DNA of 64,000 nucleotides from Winogradskyella schleiferi. GTDB taxonomy: Bacteria > Bacteroidota > Bacteroidia > Flavobacteriales > Flavobacteriaceae. Below the pieces are notes generated by a model. That model ran no database searches and was not told the DNA's origin. It was given only the letters and a program-made list of their open reading frames with translations. Positions 1-9,505 of the stretch are shown in pieces (the stretch's first letter is position 1; each line of letters opens with the position of its first letter). Location of the stretch: the NCBI RefSeq assembly GCF_013394655.1, contig NZ_CP053351.1, positions 3,636,001 to 3,700,000 of the forward strand. Reading direction: 5' to 3'. The translations under genes were made by a program, and so were the position numbers.

Positions 1-300
1 TTTTATAACATCCCTTTTTAAAATCGAGTTAACATCATGGATAGTTAACACCGTCTTTTTGCCTGTAACTAAAGCCATATAATGGACGTCTCCTGTAATA
101 TGATATATGGTGTCCTTATCTCTTTTAAACGTCGATACGTTAGACCATAAGGTACTAAGTCCTCCTCCTAATGATTTAAGATGCATTGTGGATGTTTTTG
201 TCTGTAGACCAATCATTGCTTTAATGTGGTTAAAAACACCTTCAATACTTTTGAATTTTGGATCTGGTTTTCTAAATATATAAGTGATGGTCTCTTTCAT
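1..300 (-). CDS. Glycosyltransferase family 4, N-terminal part (runs off window)
   Basis: The first 100 residues are visible; the gene continues beyond base 1. The protein starts MKETITYIFRKP and contains the segment TVLTIHDVNS near residue 83, which resembles the first Rossmann-domain strand region of GT4 (group 1) glycosyltransferases. The ATG overlaps the TGA of the upstream membrane-protein gene as ATGA, so the two are probably translationally coupled. By family it would transfer a sugar from a nucleotide donor to a lipid-linked or growing polysaccharide at the cytoplasmic face of the inner membrane. The donor-binding half is outside the window, so the assignment rests on the N-terminal half and on context. 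Confidence 0.7.
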   Translation of the reverse strand, partial: MKETITYIFRKPDPKFKSIEGVFNHIKAMIGLQTKTSTMHLKSLGGGLSTLWSNVSTFKRDKDTIYHITGDVHYMALVTGKKTVLTIHDVNSILKRDVIK

Positions 301-1568
301 TTATTAAAATTCCACATTAAGTATTTTTTAGCAAACCATATAAATATGAAAACCACTATCATAGATTTTACCAAATGGTTTAAGACTACTACTAATTCTG
401 TTTCTGCTTTAATTACTTGCAGAAAAATCAGTGGAACAAATGCAATAAAAATAATGTTCTGCCTAATTTTAGCAAATAAAAATAGCCATACCCTTCCTAA
501 AAACAATCCCCAAAACCCCATAAAAAGTATGCCACCAAAATGGGCGAAATTACCATAGGCTTCGCCAACGATACTAATACCCATTGACACATCGTTAGTT
601 ATTGAAAGTCCAGTAAAAAGTGCGAAATTTTCCTGCCCACCAGCTTTGGTCTTATTCGGATTTAAAAATCGTGGTAGAACAGACGCAAATACCGCATCCT
701 TAACGGTCATACCATTTAGATAGTCTTGATTATTAGGAATATTATCTAATACGGCGCTGATAATCCAACCTTGATTAAGCCTAACGTTTGAGTCTATACC
801 GTCATCTAGTTCATCCGAAGACGTTTCATCTACCAAAAACGAATCCATCATAAGGTTTACAAATAGCTCCAGTTTATTTCCTGAAAAATTATTCCACACC
901 TGCATTCTATAAGCAGATTTCATCGTTTGTAAGGTTGATGCAAACAATGCGCCCAACACAAACGTCAATAAAATCCTTGGGATGGTAGGTTTATATTTTA
1001 ATGTCCAAAACATATAGAAGAAAACAGTCCACAAGATAAAATCGTGAAAAAGCGCTTTTAATATAGAATTAAGCAATAAGTAAAGGATAGCGATATAAAA
1101 TATTCTTTTTAATTTCTTATTTTCAGAATAAAATAAAATAATAGCTCCAACATATTTAAAATTTGACAAAATAAAAATCAAAAAACCTAATGATCTGGGC
1201 AAGACATTACTAAAAACATCAAAAGCAACACCTATGAAGAATATAATTAAACCATACCCTGAATATTCCCTCAAAACCTCTACGTCGAAATGAAATCGTT
1301 TTGTTTTTCTAATTATTAAAAGAATAATGATGGAAAACACTGCATAAGCAGGTGCCACGAATGCCATATACTCAGATTCTTCTACATACATATAGTATTT
1401 CCAATGCGTTGAAGGTGAGACATATTCAATTATGGGCCCAATAACCCATTGTAAACCCGCAATAAGTAGCATAAGCTCTATCACAGGCAAGCCTTTGCCC
1501 AATCGCTTAACAAAACAATAAGCGACAAAAGCAACCATTCCAACACCTATGTAAGACCACATATCCAT
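297..1568 (-). CDS. Polytopic membrane protein, Wzy-like (O-antigen polymerase-like)
   Basis: 423 residues, with about ten hydrophobic segments spread over the whole length (for example residues 8-20, 33-45, 75-85 and the C-terminal 390-415) and a large polar stretch in the middle (about residues 225-320). This topology and length fit oligosaccharide repeat-unit polymerases, which join repeat units on the periplasmic face of the inner membrane. These proteins have little sequence conservation, so the call rests on topology and on its place between glycosyltransferase genes. It starts 30 bases after the upstream glycosyltransferase and its stop overlaps the next start (ATGA). A Wzy-type protein is unexpected in a locus with an ABC (Wzm/Wzt) exporter, where chains are normally finished in the cytoplasm. 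Confidence 0.6.
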   Translation of the reverse strand: MDMWSYIGVGMVAFVAYCFVKRLGKGLPVIELMLLIAGLQWVIGPIIEYVSPSTHWKYYMYVEESEYMAFVAPAYAVFSIIILLIIRKTKRFHFDVEVLREYSGYGLIIFFIGVAFDVFSNVLPRSLGFLIFILSNFKYVGAIILFYSENKKLKRIFYIAILYLLLNSILKALFHDFILWTVFFYMFWTLKYKPTIPRILLTFVLGALFASTLQTMKSAYRMQVWNNFSGNKLELFVNLMMDSFLVDETSSDELDDGIDSNVRLNQGWIISAVLDNIPNNQDYLNGMTVKDAVFASVLPRFLNPNKTKAGGQENFALFTGLSITNDVSMGISIVGEAYGNFAHFGGILFMGFWGLFLGRVWLFLFAKIRQNIIFIAFVPLIFLQVIKAETELVVVLNHLVKSMIVVFIFIWFAKKYLMWNFNK

Positions 1569-1598
1569 TCTTCTAAAAACTTTGAATGATCGAATCTC

Positions 1599-2759
1599 CT
1601 AAATTTCATTTTCTAGAGCTTCAACAATTTTAAGCATTGTAAAGTTATTAACGTGCGCCTTTGCATTTTTTCCCATGGCTTCCAATTTGCGCAACGATAA
1701 GTTTTCTAAAATACCCATTAGTTCGTTCTGATTAGTATGATTAAAGGAGAACCCATTATAGCCACTTACAAGCATATCTGTTGTTCCTCCCACCTTATCT
1801 GATACAATCACTGGTCTAGATGAAGCCATTGCTTCATTAACTGCTAATCCCCAAGTTTCGCCTGGGCCTTTAGATGGTAAACAAAACACATTACCTAGTC
1901 GATATAAAATTGGCATTTTACTCTGATTTTGAAAAGGTATCATCTTAATATTAGAATCGTTTTTTGACCATAATTCTAATTCATCTTCTAATGGACCGTG
2001 ACCAACCAATACTAATTTTAAGGGTTGCTGTAATTTTTTATTTACTCGTTGTATGGCTTTTAATAAAAAATCGGGTTGTTTTTTAGATTCAAATTTACCA
2101 GCAAATAAAACTACTAAATCATCTTTATTAAACCCTAGTTCCTTACGCCAAACTAAAGCTGAGTTTTCATAATTCTTTTCTTCAGAATCGTAATATCGTT
2201 CGTTATCAATAGCATGATGTGCTAATACTAATTGGTCCTCTTTTAATCCTACAGATTTAAAATACGCTTTATTTTGGGTCCCAACATAAAATGCTTTGTC
2301 AATGTACCTATAAATATAAGTTAAATAGTACTTCCTTAAAACTTGCTTCACTCCTGGTACGTCGTCTAATAATGTAGAATCACCTCTAAACCAAACCGGA
2401 ATTTTTCCTTTAAAGAATTTCATAGCCTTTAAATGACTTTTTAGATACCAACCAAAAATTAAAATGGTATCTGGTTGCCAGTCCTTAATTCTATAATTCA
2501 GTTCTGGGCAATCTATTCCATTTTTATGATGTGTTCCTGGATCTTTAGAAATATTTTCTACAAACTCATAATGATAACCTTCTAATAATGGAATATCCCA
2601 CTTTATATCTTTACCAAATGTTTTATCTTTTACAATTTCTGACGCTTGTGACCACGTATAAAAAACTTTAATCTCAACATTACCACGTTGTGCCATTAAT
2701 TTAAACCAAGGTGCATAATACTGTATGGGATGCGTGGTAACTATTGCTAATTTTTTCAA
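1599..2759 (-). CDS. Glycosyltransferase family 4
   Basis: 386 residues with the two-Rossmann-domain GT-B layout. The N-terminal domain begins MKKLAIVTTHPIQYYAPWF. The C-terminal donor-binding domain shows VVLFAGKFESKKQPDFLLKA, LVGHGPLEDEL and the GT4 EX7E motif in GETWGLAVNEAM, followed by PVIVSDKVGG. The protein should transfer a sugar from a nucleotide donor in the cytoplasm during repeat-unit assembly. The sugar and acceptor cannot be read from sequence. It sits 16 bases after the upstream glycosyltransferase and 30 bases before the Wzy-like gene, in a continuous minus-strand operon. Confidence 0.88.
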   Translation of the reverse strand: MKKLAIVTTHPIQYYAPWFKLMAQRGNVEIKVFYTWSQASEIVKDKTFGKDIKWDIPLLEGYHYEFVENISKDPGTHHKNGIDCPELNYRIKDWQPDTILIFGWYLKSHLKAMKFFKGKIPVWFRGDSTLLDDVPGVKQVLRKYYLTYIYRYIDKAFYVGTQNKAYFKSVGLKEDQLVLAHHAIDNERYYDSEEKNYENSALVWRKELGFNKDDLVVLFAGKFESKKQPDFLLKAIQRVNKKLQQPLKLVLVGHGPLEDELELWSKNDSNIKMIPFQNQSKMPILYRLGNVFCLPSKGPGETWGLAVNEAMASSRPVIVSDKVGGTTDMLVSGYNGFSFNHTNQNELMGILENLSLRKLEAMGKNAKAHVNNFTMLKIVEALENEI

Positions 2760-2775
2760 AGTGATTTCTATTTAT

Positions 2776-4020
2776 TTATTGGATTAAAACGTCATCCATC
2801 ACTTCAGCTAATACTTTAGCTGATTGTTTAGATGAGTATTGATCTAAAGATTGTAACTCTGGAGACCAATTATTATCTTTTTGAAATTCAATTAAAACAT
2901 CTGTTATAGTGCTAACAATTTTAGGTTTTGTATCGCCTTCATGGTAAGGTACCAGATAGGCATCAGCTTTTACATCTTGAATAACCTTGACTGCAGAACT
3001 TTCTGCATGTAAAATAGTAAATACTGGACGTTCACTTAGCAAGCATTGGAATGTTTTGGATGCTGTATAATGCTGCTCTGTACTCCCAAACAACATCACA
3101 CGATCTGCATGAGATAAATAGTTTAAAATATTTAAAAAAGGTTGTCGCTCTCTTTGTTCTACAACTATATCTTCTAATCCGTAATCTGCGGCATATGCCG
3201 TAATACGTTTTGCAGGATAAGGACCTGTACCTATAAAAAACAACCTGATATCTGCGTCCCAATTTCCTTGATCTTTTAATGTATTAATGGCATTAAAAAA
3301 GCAATCCATAAAAAGATGTGAATTAGGTAGAAATGCACCTGCGTATATCCAAGGTTTACAATTTGCAATAGCATCCCATGGCATTTTTAAACCTTCTAAT
3401 TTTAATTTGTGATCGTTAGGATCGAAACCATAAGGCATTCCTGCATGTACAGGTGGTCTCTTAAAATTACGTTCTATCACTGGCCAATAATATGGTGTAG
3501 AAACGCCTGTAATAAATGCTGCTTTTTTCACCGCATAAGGCTCTAAGGTTCTTGCCACAGACTGACTCAATTTTGCCCTTGTATCATTTTGATTAGTAAT
3601 GTCTCTAACCCAAGGATCGATATAGTCTATTCCATAAGGAACTCCTGTTTTGCTGTGTATAATTCTGCCTAAAACTGCTGTATAAAATGAAGGAATAGGA
3701 ATCCATATACAATCTATTTTACGTTCCATACATATGCGCAAGGCTTCTTTCTTGAGAAAAGGAAATGCACGCAAACCAATATCACCAATTATTCTCGGCT
3801 TCCCAACCTTATAAGCTTTTGTATAGATTACCTCGATATCTTCAGAAGCTGTTTTGGCGATATGTGGATCAGGAGTTTCCTCATAATACTCAGCATCTAC
3901 CGTAAGTAATAAGGGTTTCCATCCAAATTGCTTAAGGTAATTACCTATTAAACGTGGACGTTGAACTCCTGCTAAATTAGCGGGCACCCAATGTGGATAT
4001 ATGATTAAAACCGTTTTCAT
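2776..4020 (-). CDS. Glycosyltransferase, GT4-like (GT-B fold)
   Basis: 414 residues. The start MKTVLIIYPHWVPANLAGVQ and the long linker to a domain containing RLFFIGTGPYP and SKTFQCLLSERPVFTI fit the GT-B fold seen in polysaccharide-locus transferases. The classic EX7E motif is less clear than in the neighbouring gene, so the subfamily is uncertain. Its ATG overlaps the stop of the downstream glycosyltransferase (ATGA at 4017-4020). The role is presumably addition of one sugar to the repeat unit at the inner face of the cytoplasmic membrane. Confidence 0.75.
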   Translation of the reverse strand: MKTVLIIYPHWVPANLAGVQRPRLIGNYLKQFGWKPLLLTVDAEYYEETPDPHIAKTASEDIEVIYTKAYKVGKPRIIGDIGLRAFPFLKKEALRICMERKIDCIWIPIPSFYTAVLGRIIHSKTGVPYGIDYIDPWVRDITNQNDTRAKLSQSVARTLEPYAVKKAAFITGVSTPYYWPVIERNFKRPPVHAGMPYGFDPNDHKLKLEGLKMPWDAIANCKPWIYAGAFLPNSHLFMDCFFNAINTLKDQGNWDADIRLFFIGTGPYPAKRITAYAADYGLEDIVVEQRERQPFLNILNYLSHADRVMLFGSTEQHYTASKTFQCLLSERPVFTILHAESSAVKVIQDVKADAYLVPYHEGDTKPKIVSTITDVLIEFQKDNNWSPELQSLDQYSSKQSAKVLAEVMDDVLIQ

Positions 4021-5210
4021 TTTAGTAATTGCTTTAATTTGAGCTGTTCATTTTCCCATGAAAATGATTTGGCATTTTGCCAACGCTCAATCTTCTTATT
4101 TTGCGATAATATAGTAGTATCAACTTGTTGAAGCGTTTCCGCTAAAGTAGAGGTCATTATCTTCCCTGCATTATATTTTAAGGCATTTAAAAATTGTGAT
4201 TGACCAAAAGTATCTGTAGCTAATACATAAAGGCCAGATTGCGTATAGGCGATAATTTTATTAGATAATGCTATTATATTATTTAAATCTTTACCAGGTT
4301 CTAAAGCCAATCCTATGTCCATAGCAGCTAAAAATCCATGTAATTTTGATTGTTCCATAATATCATGCAATATGATATTCTCACCAATTTCTGCAGTATC
4401 TAGAAAACCCTGATTATTATTACCGATAAGATGAAATTCAACATTATCCAATTTTTTCGCTGCTTCAACAACCTGTTCGAGACCACGATTTGGACCTATA
4501 TGTTGTGAAAACCAAACACATTTTATTTTATTAGACGCTACACTTTTAGGCGCGACAAAATCAGTGGCCTTAAAGGCATTAATAATGGTAACTTCTTCTG
4601 TTTGTTTTTCTACCTTAAAATGCTTTTGACATTCTAGTTTAATGCCTTCAGAAGCATAGGTAATGCTATTTGCTTCTAAAAAACTATGAGCCATGATGTA
4701 CATACGGTTTTGTTGCTCATGTTTTTTATTAAAATATAAGGCTTCCCCTGGATAATAATCTTCAATATCAAGCTGTAATGACACGCCTTGCTTTTCCGAT
4801 AGCTTAACCGCAGGATAAAAAGCTCCTAAATTATGGGCAATAACACGAGAAGGTCTAACTGTCTTTCTGAGATTGTTTACAACAAACCATAACTGCGCTG
4901 CTTTATCATTACTGGCCCATGCACAAATTTTAAAACTTTTAGGAAAGAGATTATTTAAGAGTATCGCTATTTTTTGCAACACTTTACAATAAATCGTTTG
5001 AATAACATCTAGTTTTCTATCTATTTCTATAAAATGGACTTCCGGATTTCTACTTTTTATAGTTTCCGTAAGCTCTAAAGTCCAGTCTTGATGTTTAAAA
5101 TTTATTACATAGCACTTAAATTCTTTTTTAAGGGCCTCAAATTCTTTTACCAAACGTGGATTGGCCGCTAGACTAGAGGTGGTAATAAATAGTAAATGTG
5201 GTTGTTTCAA
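4017..5210 (-). CDS. Glycosyltransferase, GT4-like
   Basis: 397 residues. It opens MKQPHLLFITTSSLAANPRL, a typical first strand of group 1 transferases. The middle contains IAHNLGAFYPAV and LDIEDYYPGEA, and the C-terminal half has FHLIGNN and SNKIIAYTQSGLYVLATD in the donor-domain region. A family-level call is safe; donor and acceptor are unknown. Its stop overlaps the next start by 4 bases, whereas 70 bases separate it from the upstream GT2 gene. Confidence 0.75.
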   Translation of the reverse strand: MKQPHLLFITTSSLAANPRLVKEFEALKKEFKCYVINFKHQDWTLELTETIKSRNPEVHFIEIDRKLDVIQTIYCKVLQKIAILLNNLFPKSFKICAWASNDKAAQLWFVVNNLRKTVRPSRVIAHNLGAFYPAVKLSEKQGVSLQLDIEDYYPGEALYFNKKHEQQNRMYIMAHSFLEANSITYASEGIKLECQKHFKVEKQTEEVTIINAFKATDFVAPKSVASNKIKCVWFSQHIGPNRGLEQVVEAAKKLDNVEFHLIGNNNQGFLDTAEIGENIILHDIMEQSKLHGFLAAMDIGLALEPGKDLNNIIALSNKIIAYTQSGLYVLATDTFGQSQFLNALKYNAGKIMTSTLAETLQQVDTTILSQNKKIERWQNAKSFSWENEQLKLKQLLK

Positions 5211-5280
5211 AATGACAGTTTACGGAATAAGATTATTTTTAATATGCATTCTTAAAAAACAACACATTTCAATTTATAAA

Positions 5281-6261
5281 TCAACTAACAGCTCCTTTAA
5301 TTTTATGCAAAAATAACCGAAATAATTTAGCAAATTTCCATCCTAATGTTGTTTTTGAAAATTCAACTAATTTGCCTCCCAAGACTGGAACGTAATTGGA
5401 CCCTCCATAGTCGTTAGAAAGCTTTATACTTTTAGCATAAACATCCTTGTATTCTGGAAAAGCATCTATTGCTATGAGCTTATATTGCAAAGCCATGGCA
5501 TTTTTGTAGGCCTCTGTATCCCGTGCAAGCTGCAATTGGTCTGCTTTTGAGTTTAGCGCATTGAACTGACTTAAAAGATGATTTTTAGATTTACCGCCTG
5601 AGATGTTAGATTTCTGCCTGTGTTTTCTATAATAACAAAGCACATTCTGAGCATAGCAAATACCTTGAGATGCCATAATCACTCTACAAAAAAACTCGCC
5701 ATCTTGGTCTTTAATAAGGTTTTCATCCCAAAGCCCTGCACTATCTATAACTGATTTAGGCGATAACCAAGCATGCTGCGCTACCATATTATGATTTTGT
5801 CCATCTGCCCCATAAAGCTTCAATAAAAAATCCTGTGGTTTATTGGAAGAAAATAAAAACGGCGTATCTGTAACTACACCATTTTGAGGGTTTTCGTAAA
5901 AATGACGTGTGCTACATACCGCCACCTTATTTTCAGTATTGAACAATAGCTCAAGTTGTGTCTCTATTTTGTGTAGATCCAAAAGATCATCAGCATCTAA
6001 AAACTGAATATAGTCTCCTGTTGCCAAACTCAGTCCATAATTTCTTGCTGCACAAGCTCCCTTTTTAGGGTTAGACTTTACAATTAAATTGGGCTGTTTT
6101 AGTCTTTGTAAAAAATCTAGCGTACCATCTGTTGAACCGTCATCTACAATAATAACCTCTATATTTTTATACGTCTGTCCAAAAACATTATCTAACGTCT
6201 CCTTTATAAACGGAAATCCGTTAAAACATGGAATAATTATGGACACTTTTTTTTGATTCAT
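5281..6261 (-). CDS. Glycosyltransferase family 2
   Basis: 326 residues with the GT-A fold of family 2. The nucleotide-binding strand KVSIIIPCFNGFPFIKETL comes first, then VIIVDDGSTDGT near residues 38-49, and the DxD-type metal-binding motif in QFLDADDLL near residues 87-95. An ordinary inverting GT2 acts in the cytoplasm on a lipid-linked acceptor. No membrane segments are evident. It overlaps the upstream acyltransferase by 4 bases (ATGA at 6258-6261). Confidence 0.9.
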   Translation of the reverse strand: MNQKKVSIIIPCFNGFPFIKETLDNVFGQTYKNIEVIIVDDGSTDGTLDFLQRLKQPNLIVKSNPKKGACAARNYGLSLATGDYIQFLDADDLLDLHKIETQLELLFNTENKVAVCSTRHFYENPQNGVVTDTPFLFSSNKPQDFLLKLYGADGQNHNMVAQHAWLSPKSVIDSAGLWDENLIKDQDGEFFCRVIMASQGICYAQNVLCYYRKHRQKSNISGGKSKNHLLSQFNALNSKADQLQLARDTEAYKNAMALQYKLIAIDAFPEYKDVYAKSIKLSNDYGGSNYVPVLGGKLVEFSKTTLGWKFAKLFRLFLHKIKGAVS

Positions 6262-7004
6262 ATTTTTTTTATAAACTTAGCAGGAATACCTCCATAAATA
6301 GATTCTGCCTCTATATTTTTTGTCACTACTGAGCCTGCCGCTACAACTGCCCTTTTACCGATTATTACACCAGGAAGAATAGTGACACCTGAACCTATCC
6401 AAGCACCATCTTCAATTATTATAGGTTTTTTTACTAAACCTCCTTTCCATGCAGGCACATTTCTATTTGTGTACACATGATCATGGGTATATATAATACA
6501 ATTTGGTCCTATAGCTACATTTTCCCCGATTGAAATATCATCTACGACATCAATTATAGTATAGTCACCAATCCGAGAGCCTTTATTAATTATCAACAAA
6601 CCGCAATTATCTGGTTCTCTTGCAAATACACAACAGTTGGTTTCAATTTTTACATCATCTGAAAAATGCCAGTTATTATTTACGTATAACTTTGCTCCGG
6701 CTCCAAGTTTAAAATTATCTCCAATAACAAATTTTATACTTTTCTGAACTAAAATAGTAGCCCTTTCTTCAAGCAAACAATTATTTCCAATTGTTAAGTT
6801 GGCTTTATTCCCTACTCCTATATTTAATTTTTCTTTAAGAACAGCAAAATCACCAATAAACACTTTACCATTTCCTTCCATTTTTATTGGAAATGAAAGA
6901 TTAGGTTTGCACCCAAAACTCGCCTTAGAAAGCCTAAATAGCCAATACCCTATTCTTAACCACTTTTGAATAGTATATTTTATTAGTATAAAAATCACTT
7001 TCAT
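6258..7004 (-). CDS. Hexapeptide-repeat (LbH) acyltransferase
   Basis: 248 residues. From about residue 55 on, the sequence is built of imperfect hexapeptide repeats that form a left-handed beta helix (IGVGNKANLTIGNNCLL, IGENVAIGPNCIIYTHDH, IEDGAWIGSGVTILPGVIIG), ending in GGIPAKFIKK, the usual C-terminal signature of the maltose/galactoside O-acetyltransferase group. The His in YTHDH is the likely catalytic base. It probably O-acetylates a sugar of the polysaccharide repeat. It overlaps both neighbours by 4 bases, so it belongs to a tightly coupled operon. Confidence 0.85.
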   Translation of the reverse strand: MKVIFILIKYTIQKWLRIGYWLFRLSKASFGCKPNLSFPIKMEGNGKVFIGDFAVLKEKLNIGVGNKANLTIGNNCLLEERATILVQKSIKFVIGDNFKLGAGAKLYVNNNWHFSDDVKIETNCCVFAREPDNCGLLIINKGSRIGDYTIIDVVDDISIGENVAIGPNCIIYTHDHVYTNRNVPAWKGGLVKKPIIIEDGAWIGSGVTILPGVIIGKRAVVAAGSVVTKNIEAESIYGGIPAKFIKKI

Positions 7005-7891
7005 TTTATGAATTTATTTTTTAAAACAGAATAAAATGACAGACCACTTTTTTTCTGCATTTGTAATGCTTTTTTAATAGAATGGTGTTTTATAGCCGAT
7101 ATAATTGCATTGCTTTTCTTTCTATTATTTTTTTCTAATGCCTTTTGTCTATCTACTTTATTTAATGGGCAGTTTTCTGCAATCAATAGAACATCTGCTA
7201 TTAACAAATACTTAAATGGCACAAATGGGTCCGTTCTATTAGCATTCATTTGTTGATCATCGTGTTCTCTGTACCAAGCAATCCCGTGTGGCATCAAGAC
7301 TACAGGGAATTCTTGTGATAACAGGTGCCACATTTCAAAATCACCTAAATGTTGCTTACCTGTGAAACCACCAATGCTATTAAAAGCTGCTGTTTTAATG
7401 ATTGCACTTAACGGCGCTTTATGAAATAATGGCTGTTGAAAATAATGACGTTGGTACGCCTGCTCGGTACTTAATTGAAATGGGAATTGTTGTAGTTTAT
7501 CTTGGGGCAATGAACATAAGCCATAACCCGCTTCTGGAAACTGCTCCATATAATACACCAACAACTCTAATCCGTGTGGATAAATTTTATCATCAGCATC
7601 CACATATTTAAGATACTTCCCTTTTGCGTATGCTGCGGCTTGGTTACGGTTGGGATAATCTCCTAAATTTTTTTCATTAACATACACCTTAATTCTAGAA
7701 TCCTTAGCTTGGTATGATTTTGCAATGGTTACTGAATTATCTTTAGATTGATCATCTACAATAATAAGCTCCCAGTTTTGATACGTGCTATTTAGAACAC
7801 TTTCTATAGCTTCTGCTATATATTTTTCACGGTTATAAACCGTCATTAATACGGAAACTAGCACATTATGTTTATTTACATTTAATCCCAT
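7001..7891 (-). CDS. Glycosyltransferase family 2
   Basis: 296 residues, GT-A fold. It shows VSVLMTVYNREKYIAEAIES at the start, LIIVDDQSKDNS near residues 37-48 and YVDADDKIYPHG around residue 95, which carries the DxD motif. Later, GGFTGKQHLGDFEMWHLL corresponds to the acceptor-side region that carries the ED-type catalytic residue. It overlaps the following acyltransferase by 4 bases and the preceding one by 10. Specificity is unknown. Confidence 0.9.
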   Translation of the reverse strand: MGLNVNKHNVLVSVLMTVYNREKYIAEAIESVLNSTYQNWELIIVDDQSKDNSVTIAKSYQAKDSRIKVYVNEKNLGDYPNRNQAAAYAKGKYLKYVDADDKIYPHGLELLVYYMEQFPEAGYGLCSLPQDKLQQFPFQLSTEQAYQRHYFQQPLFHKAPLSAIIKTAAFNSIGGFTGKQHLGDFEMWHLLSQEFPVVLMPHGIAWYREHDDQQMNANRTDPFVPFKYLLIADVLLIAENCPLNKVDRQKALEKNNRKKSNAIISAIKHHSIKKALQMQKKSGLSFYSVLKNKFIK

Positions 7892-8544
7892 GTTAGATTT
7901 TTTTTAATTAATCTTGGAGGGCTACCTACAAAAAGACCTGATTTTTCAGAAATGTCATTTGTGGTTATAGAACCAGCTCCAATAATTGAACTATCTGCTA
8001 TTTTGGTTCCTTTTAAAAGTGTACATCTACATCCTATCCATACATTTCTGCCTATTATAATTGGCTTTGGGCTATTAATAACAACTCCATTCTCATCTTT
8101 AATTCTATGTAAATCACTATCCATGAACAAACATTCCCAAGAGATCAACACATTATTTCCAAACTTAATATTTGTTGAACAGATTATTGATGACTTTGCG
8201 GTAATATTAAAATTATCACCTAATTCTAGCAGACCACTGATAGACAAACAAGAACCATGACCAATATCAGTATTCCCATTAAATATTACCTTTCCTGAAA
8301 GTTTCCAAATTGTCCTATCTTTTTTTTTATCAAAAATACTAACATCACCATAACCAATCTTAATCATTCCTGTCCTTATTCTAGTATTGATTACAACTTC
8401 ACCGTCGACCTTTTTTAAATATACATTTCTTGAAATGAAAAAAGGGAGTCTTAGTGCCGTTTTAAATGGCAAATATTTAAAATTAAAATAAAGTGTTTTT
8501 AGATTTATATGCTTAATCACATAAGAATATTTGTCAAAGTTCAT
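7882..8544 (-). CDS. Hexapeptide-repeat (LbH) acyltransferase
   Basis: 220 residues. The N-terminal ~55 residues are polar and not recognised. The remainder has hexapeptide-type repeats (FNGNTDIGHGSCLSISG, IIGRNVWIGCRCTLLKGTKI) and ends GSPPRLIKKN, typical of the WcaF/LacA-like O-acyltransferases. The His in DSDLHRI (about residue 142) occupies the place of the catalytic His. Together with the acyltransferase at 6258 it implies two separate O-acylations of the same glycan. It overlaps the downstream GT2 by 10 bases. Confidence 0.82.
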   Translation of the reverse strand: MNFDKYSYVIKHINLKTLYFNFKYLPFKTALRLPFFISRNVYLKKVDGEVVINTRIRTGMIKIGYGDVSIFDKKKDRTIWKLSGKVIFNGNTDIGHGSCLSISGLLELGDNFNITAKSSIICSTNIKFGNNVLISWECLFMDSDLHRIKDENGVVINSPKPIIIGRNVWIGCRCTLLKGTKIADSSIIGAGSITTNDISEKSGLFVGSPPRLIKKNLTWD

Positions 8545-8551
8545 ATAGTGA

Positions 8552-9505
8552 TTAAGTTTTATTCGTTGTTCCTTGTGGAATATTTACAGCTAGTTCTTTC
8601 TCTAGCGCTTCAATCTTATTCATTTTAATGGCGGTAGCTAATGTATGTGTTGCTTTTCTGTGGTTGGCTATTAAATTAAAATTATGCGTTATCCATTTCG
8701 GTGCACATTTCCACTTAAAATTTCTATATACCACAAGTGCATAATCCTTATAAGAATAGGTTCTATCATCGAAATAATTAAAACATTTATAAATAAATAA
8801 TTTTGAGATTAAAACGCGTTTATACGTATAAGTTGGGAATTGAAAATGATAATGATACACTCTTGCTGTGGTATCATAAACCAAGGTATACCCTTTCTCT
8901 AATGCCATTTTTGCCCAAAGCATATCTTCTCCAAACACTAAAGGCTCAAAAGGTAAATTTAAAAGCGCTTGTTTTCTGTACATGGCATTAACATCATCCC
9001 AACCACAACATTGGCGTTGTTCTTTTGGTGATAAGTCTAAAAATTCTTGTTTGCTTTTAAACTTTACTTTTTTTGCACCGCCTTTAGATTGTGGTCTAAA
9101 CCACTCGTGCGGATTCTTATCCTTATCATGTGGTACTACTTGTTGACCACAAACACCCATAACCTCTTTGTCTTTAAAATGTGCCAACATTTTTTCTAAC
9201 CAAAACGCATCTGTAGGTGTAGCATCTTGTACCGTCATTACAATAAATTCTCCTTGCGTATATGTTACTCCAAGGTTACGTGTTGCACCATGGTTAAACG
9301 TTTTAGGGTCGATAGAAATAACTTTAACAAAACTAAATTGAGAAAGATACGCTACAGAACCATCCGTACTTGCAGAATCAATAATAACGACCTCTACATT
9401 ATTGAAATGTGTTTGTTTTTTTACACCTTCTATAAACGCAGGCAATGTTGCTATACCATTTTTAACGGGTACTACAATTGAGATATTTGGAGTCATACTA
9501 AGCAT
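8552..9505 (-). CDS. Glycosyltransferase family 2 (rhamnosyltransferase-like)
   Basis: 317 residues. NISIVVPVKNGIATLPAFIE, VVIIDSASTDGSVAYL and FNHGATRNLGV match the pattern of GT2 enzymes often annotated as rhamnosyltransferases, with the metal site in VQDATPTDAFWLEKM and FGEDMLWAKMALE further on. A second ATG three codons in (MTPNIS) would start one base after the upstream stop; the first ATG overlaps the upstream gene by 8 bases. Both starts are credible. A dTDP-rhamnose-type donor would agree with the rml genes in the locus, but this is inference only. Confidence 0.85.
   Translation of the reverse strand: MLSMTPNISIVVPVKNGIATLPAFIEGVKKQTHFNNVEVVIIDSASTDGSVAYLSQFSFVKVISIDPKTFNHGATRNLGVTYTQGEFIVMTVQDATPTDAFWLEKMLAHFKDKEVMGVCGQQVVPHDKDKNPHEWFRPQSKGGAKKVKFKSKQEFLDLSPKEQRQCCGWDDVNAMYRKQALLNLPFEPLVFGEDMLWAKMALEKGYTLVYDTTARVYHYHFQFPTYTYKRVLISKLFIYKCFNYFDDRTYSYKDYALVVYRNFKWKCAPKWITHNFNLIANHRKATHTLATAIKMNKIEALEKELAVNIPQGTTNKT

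Noticed and set aside
226..558. Open frame of 110 codons on the plus strand
   Set aside because: It lies across the end of the Wzy-like gene and the start of the next glycosyltransferase on the minus strand, starts with GTG and has no family resemblance; it is a shadow frame.
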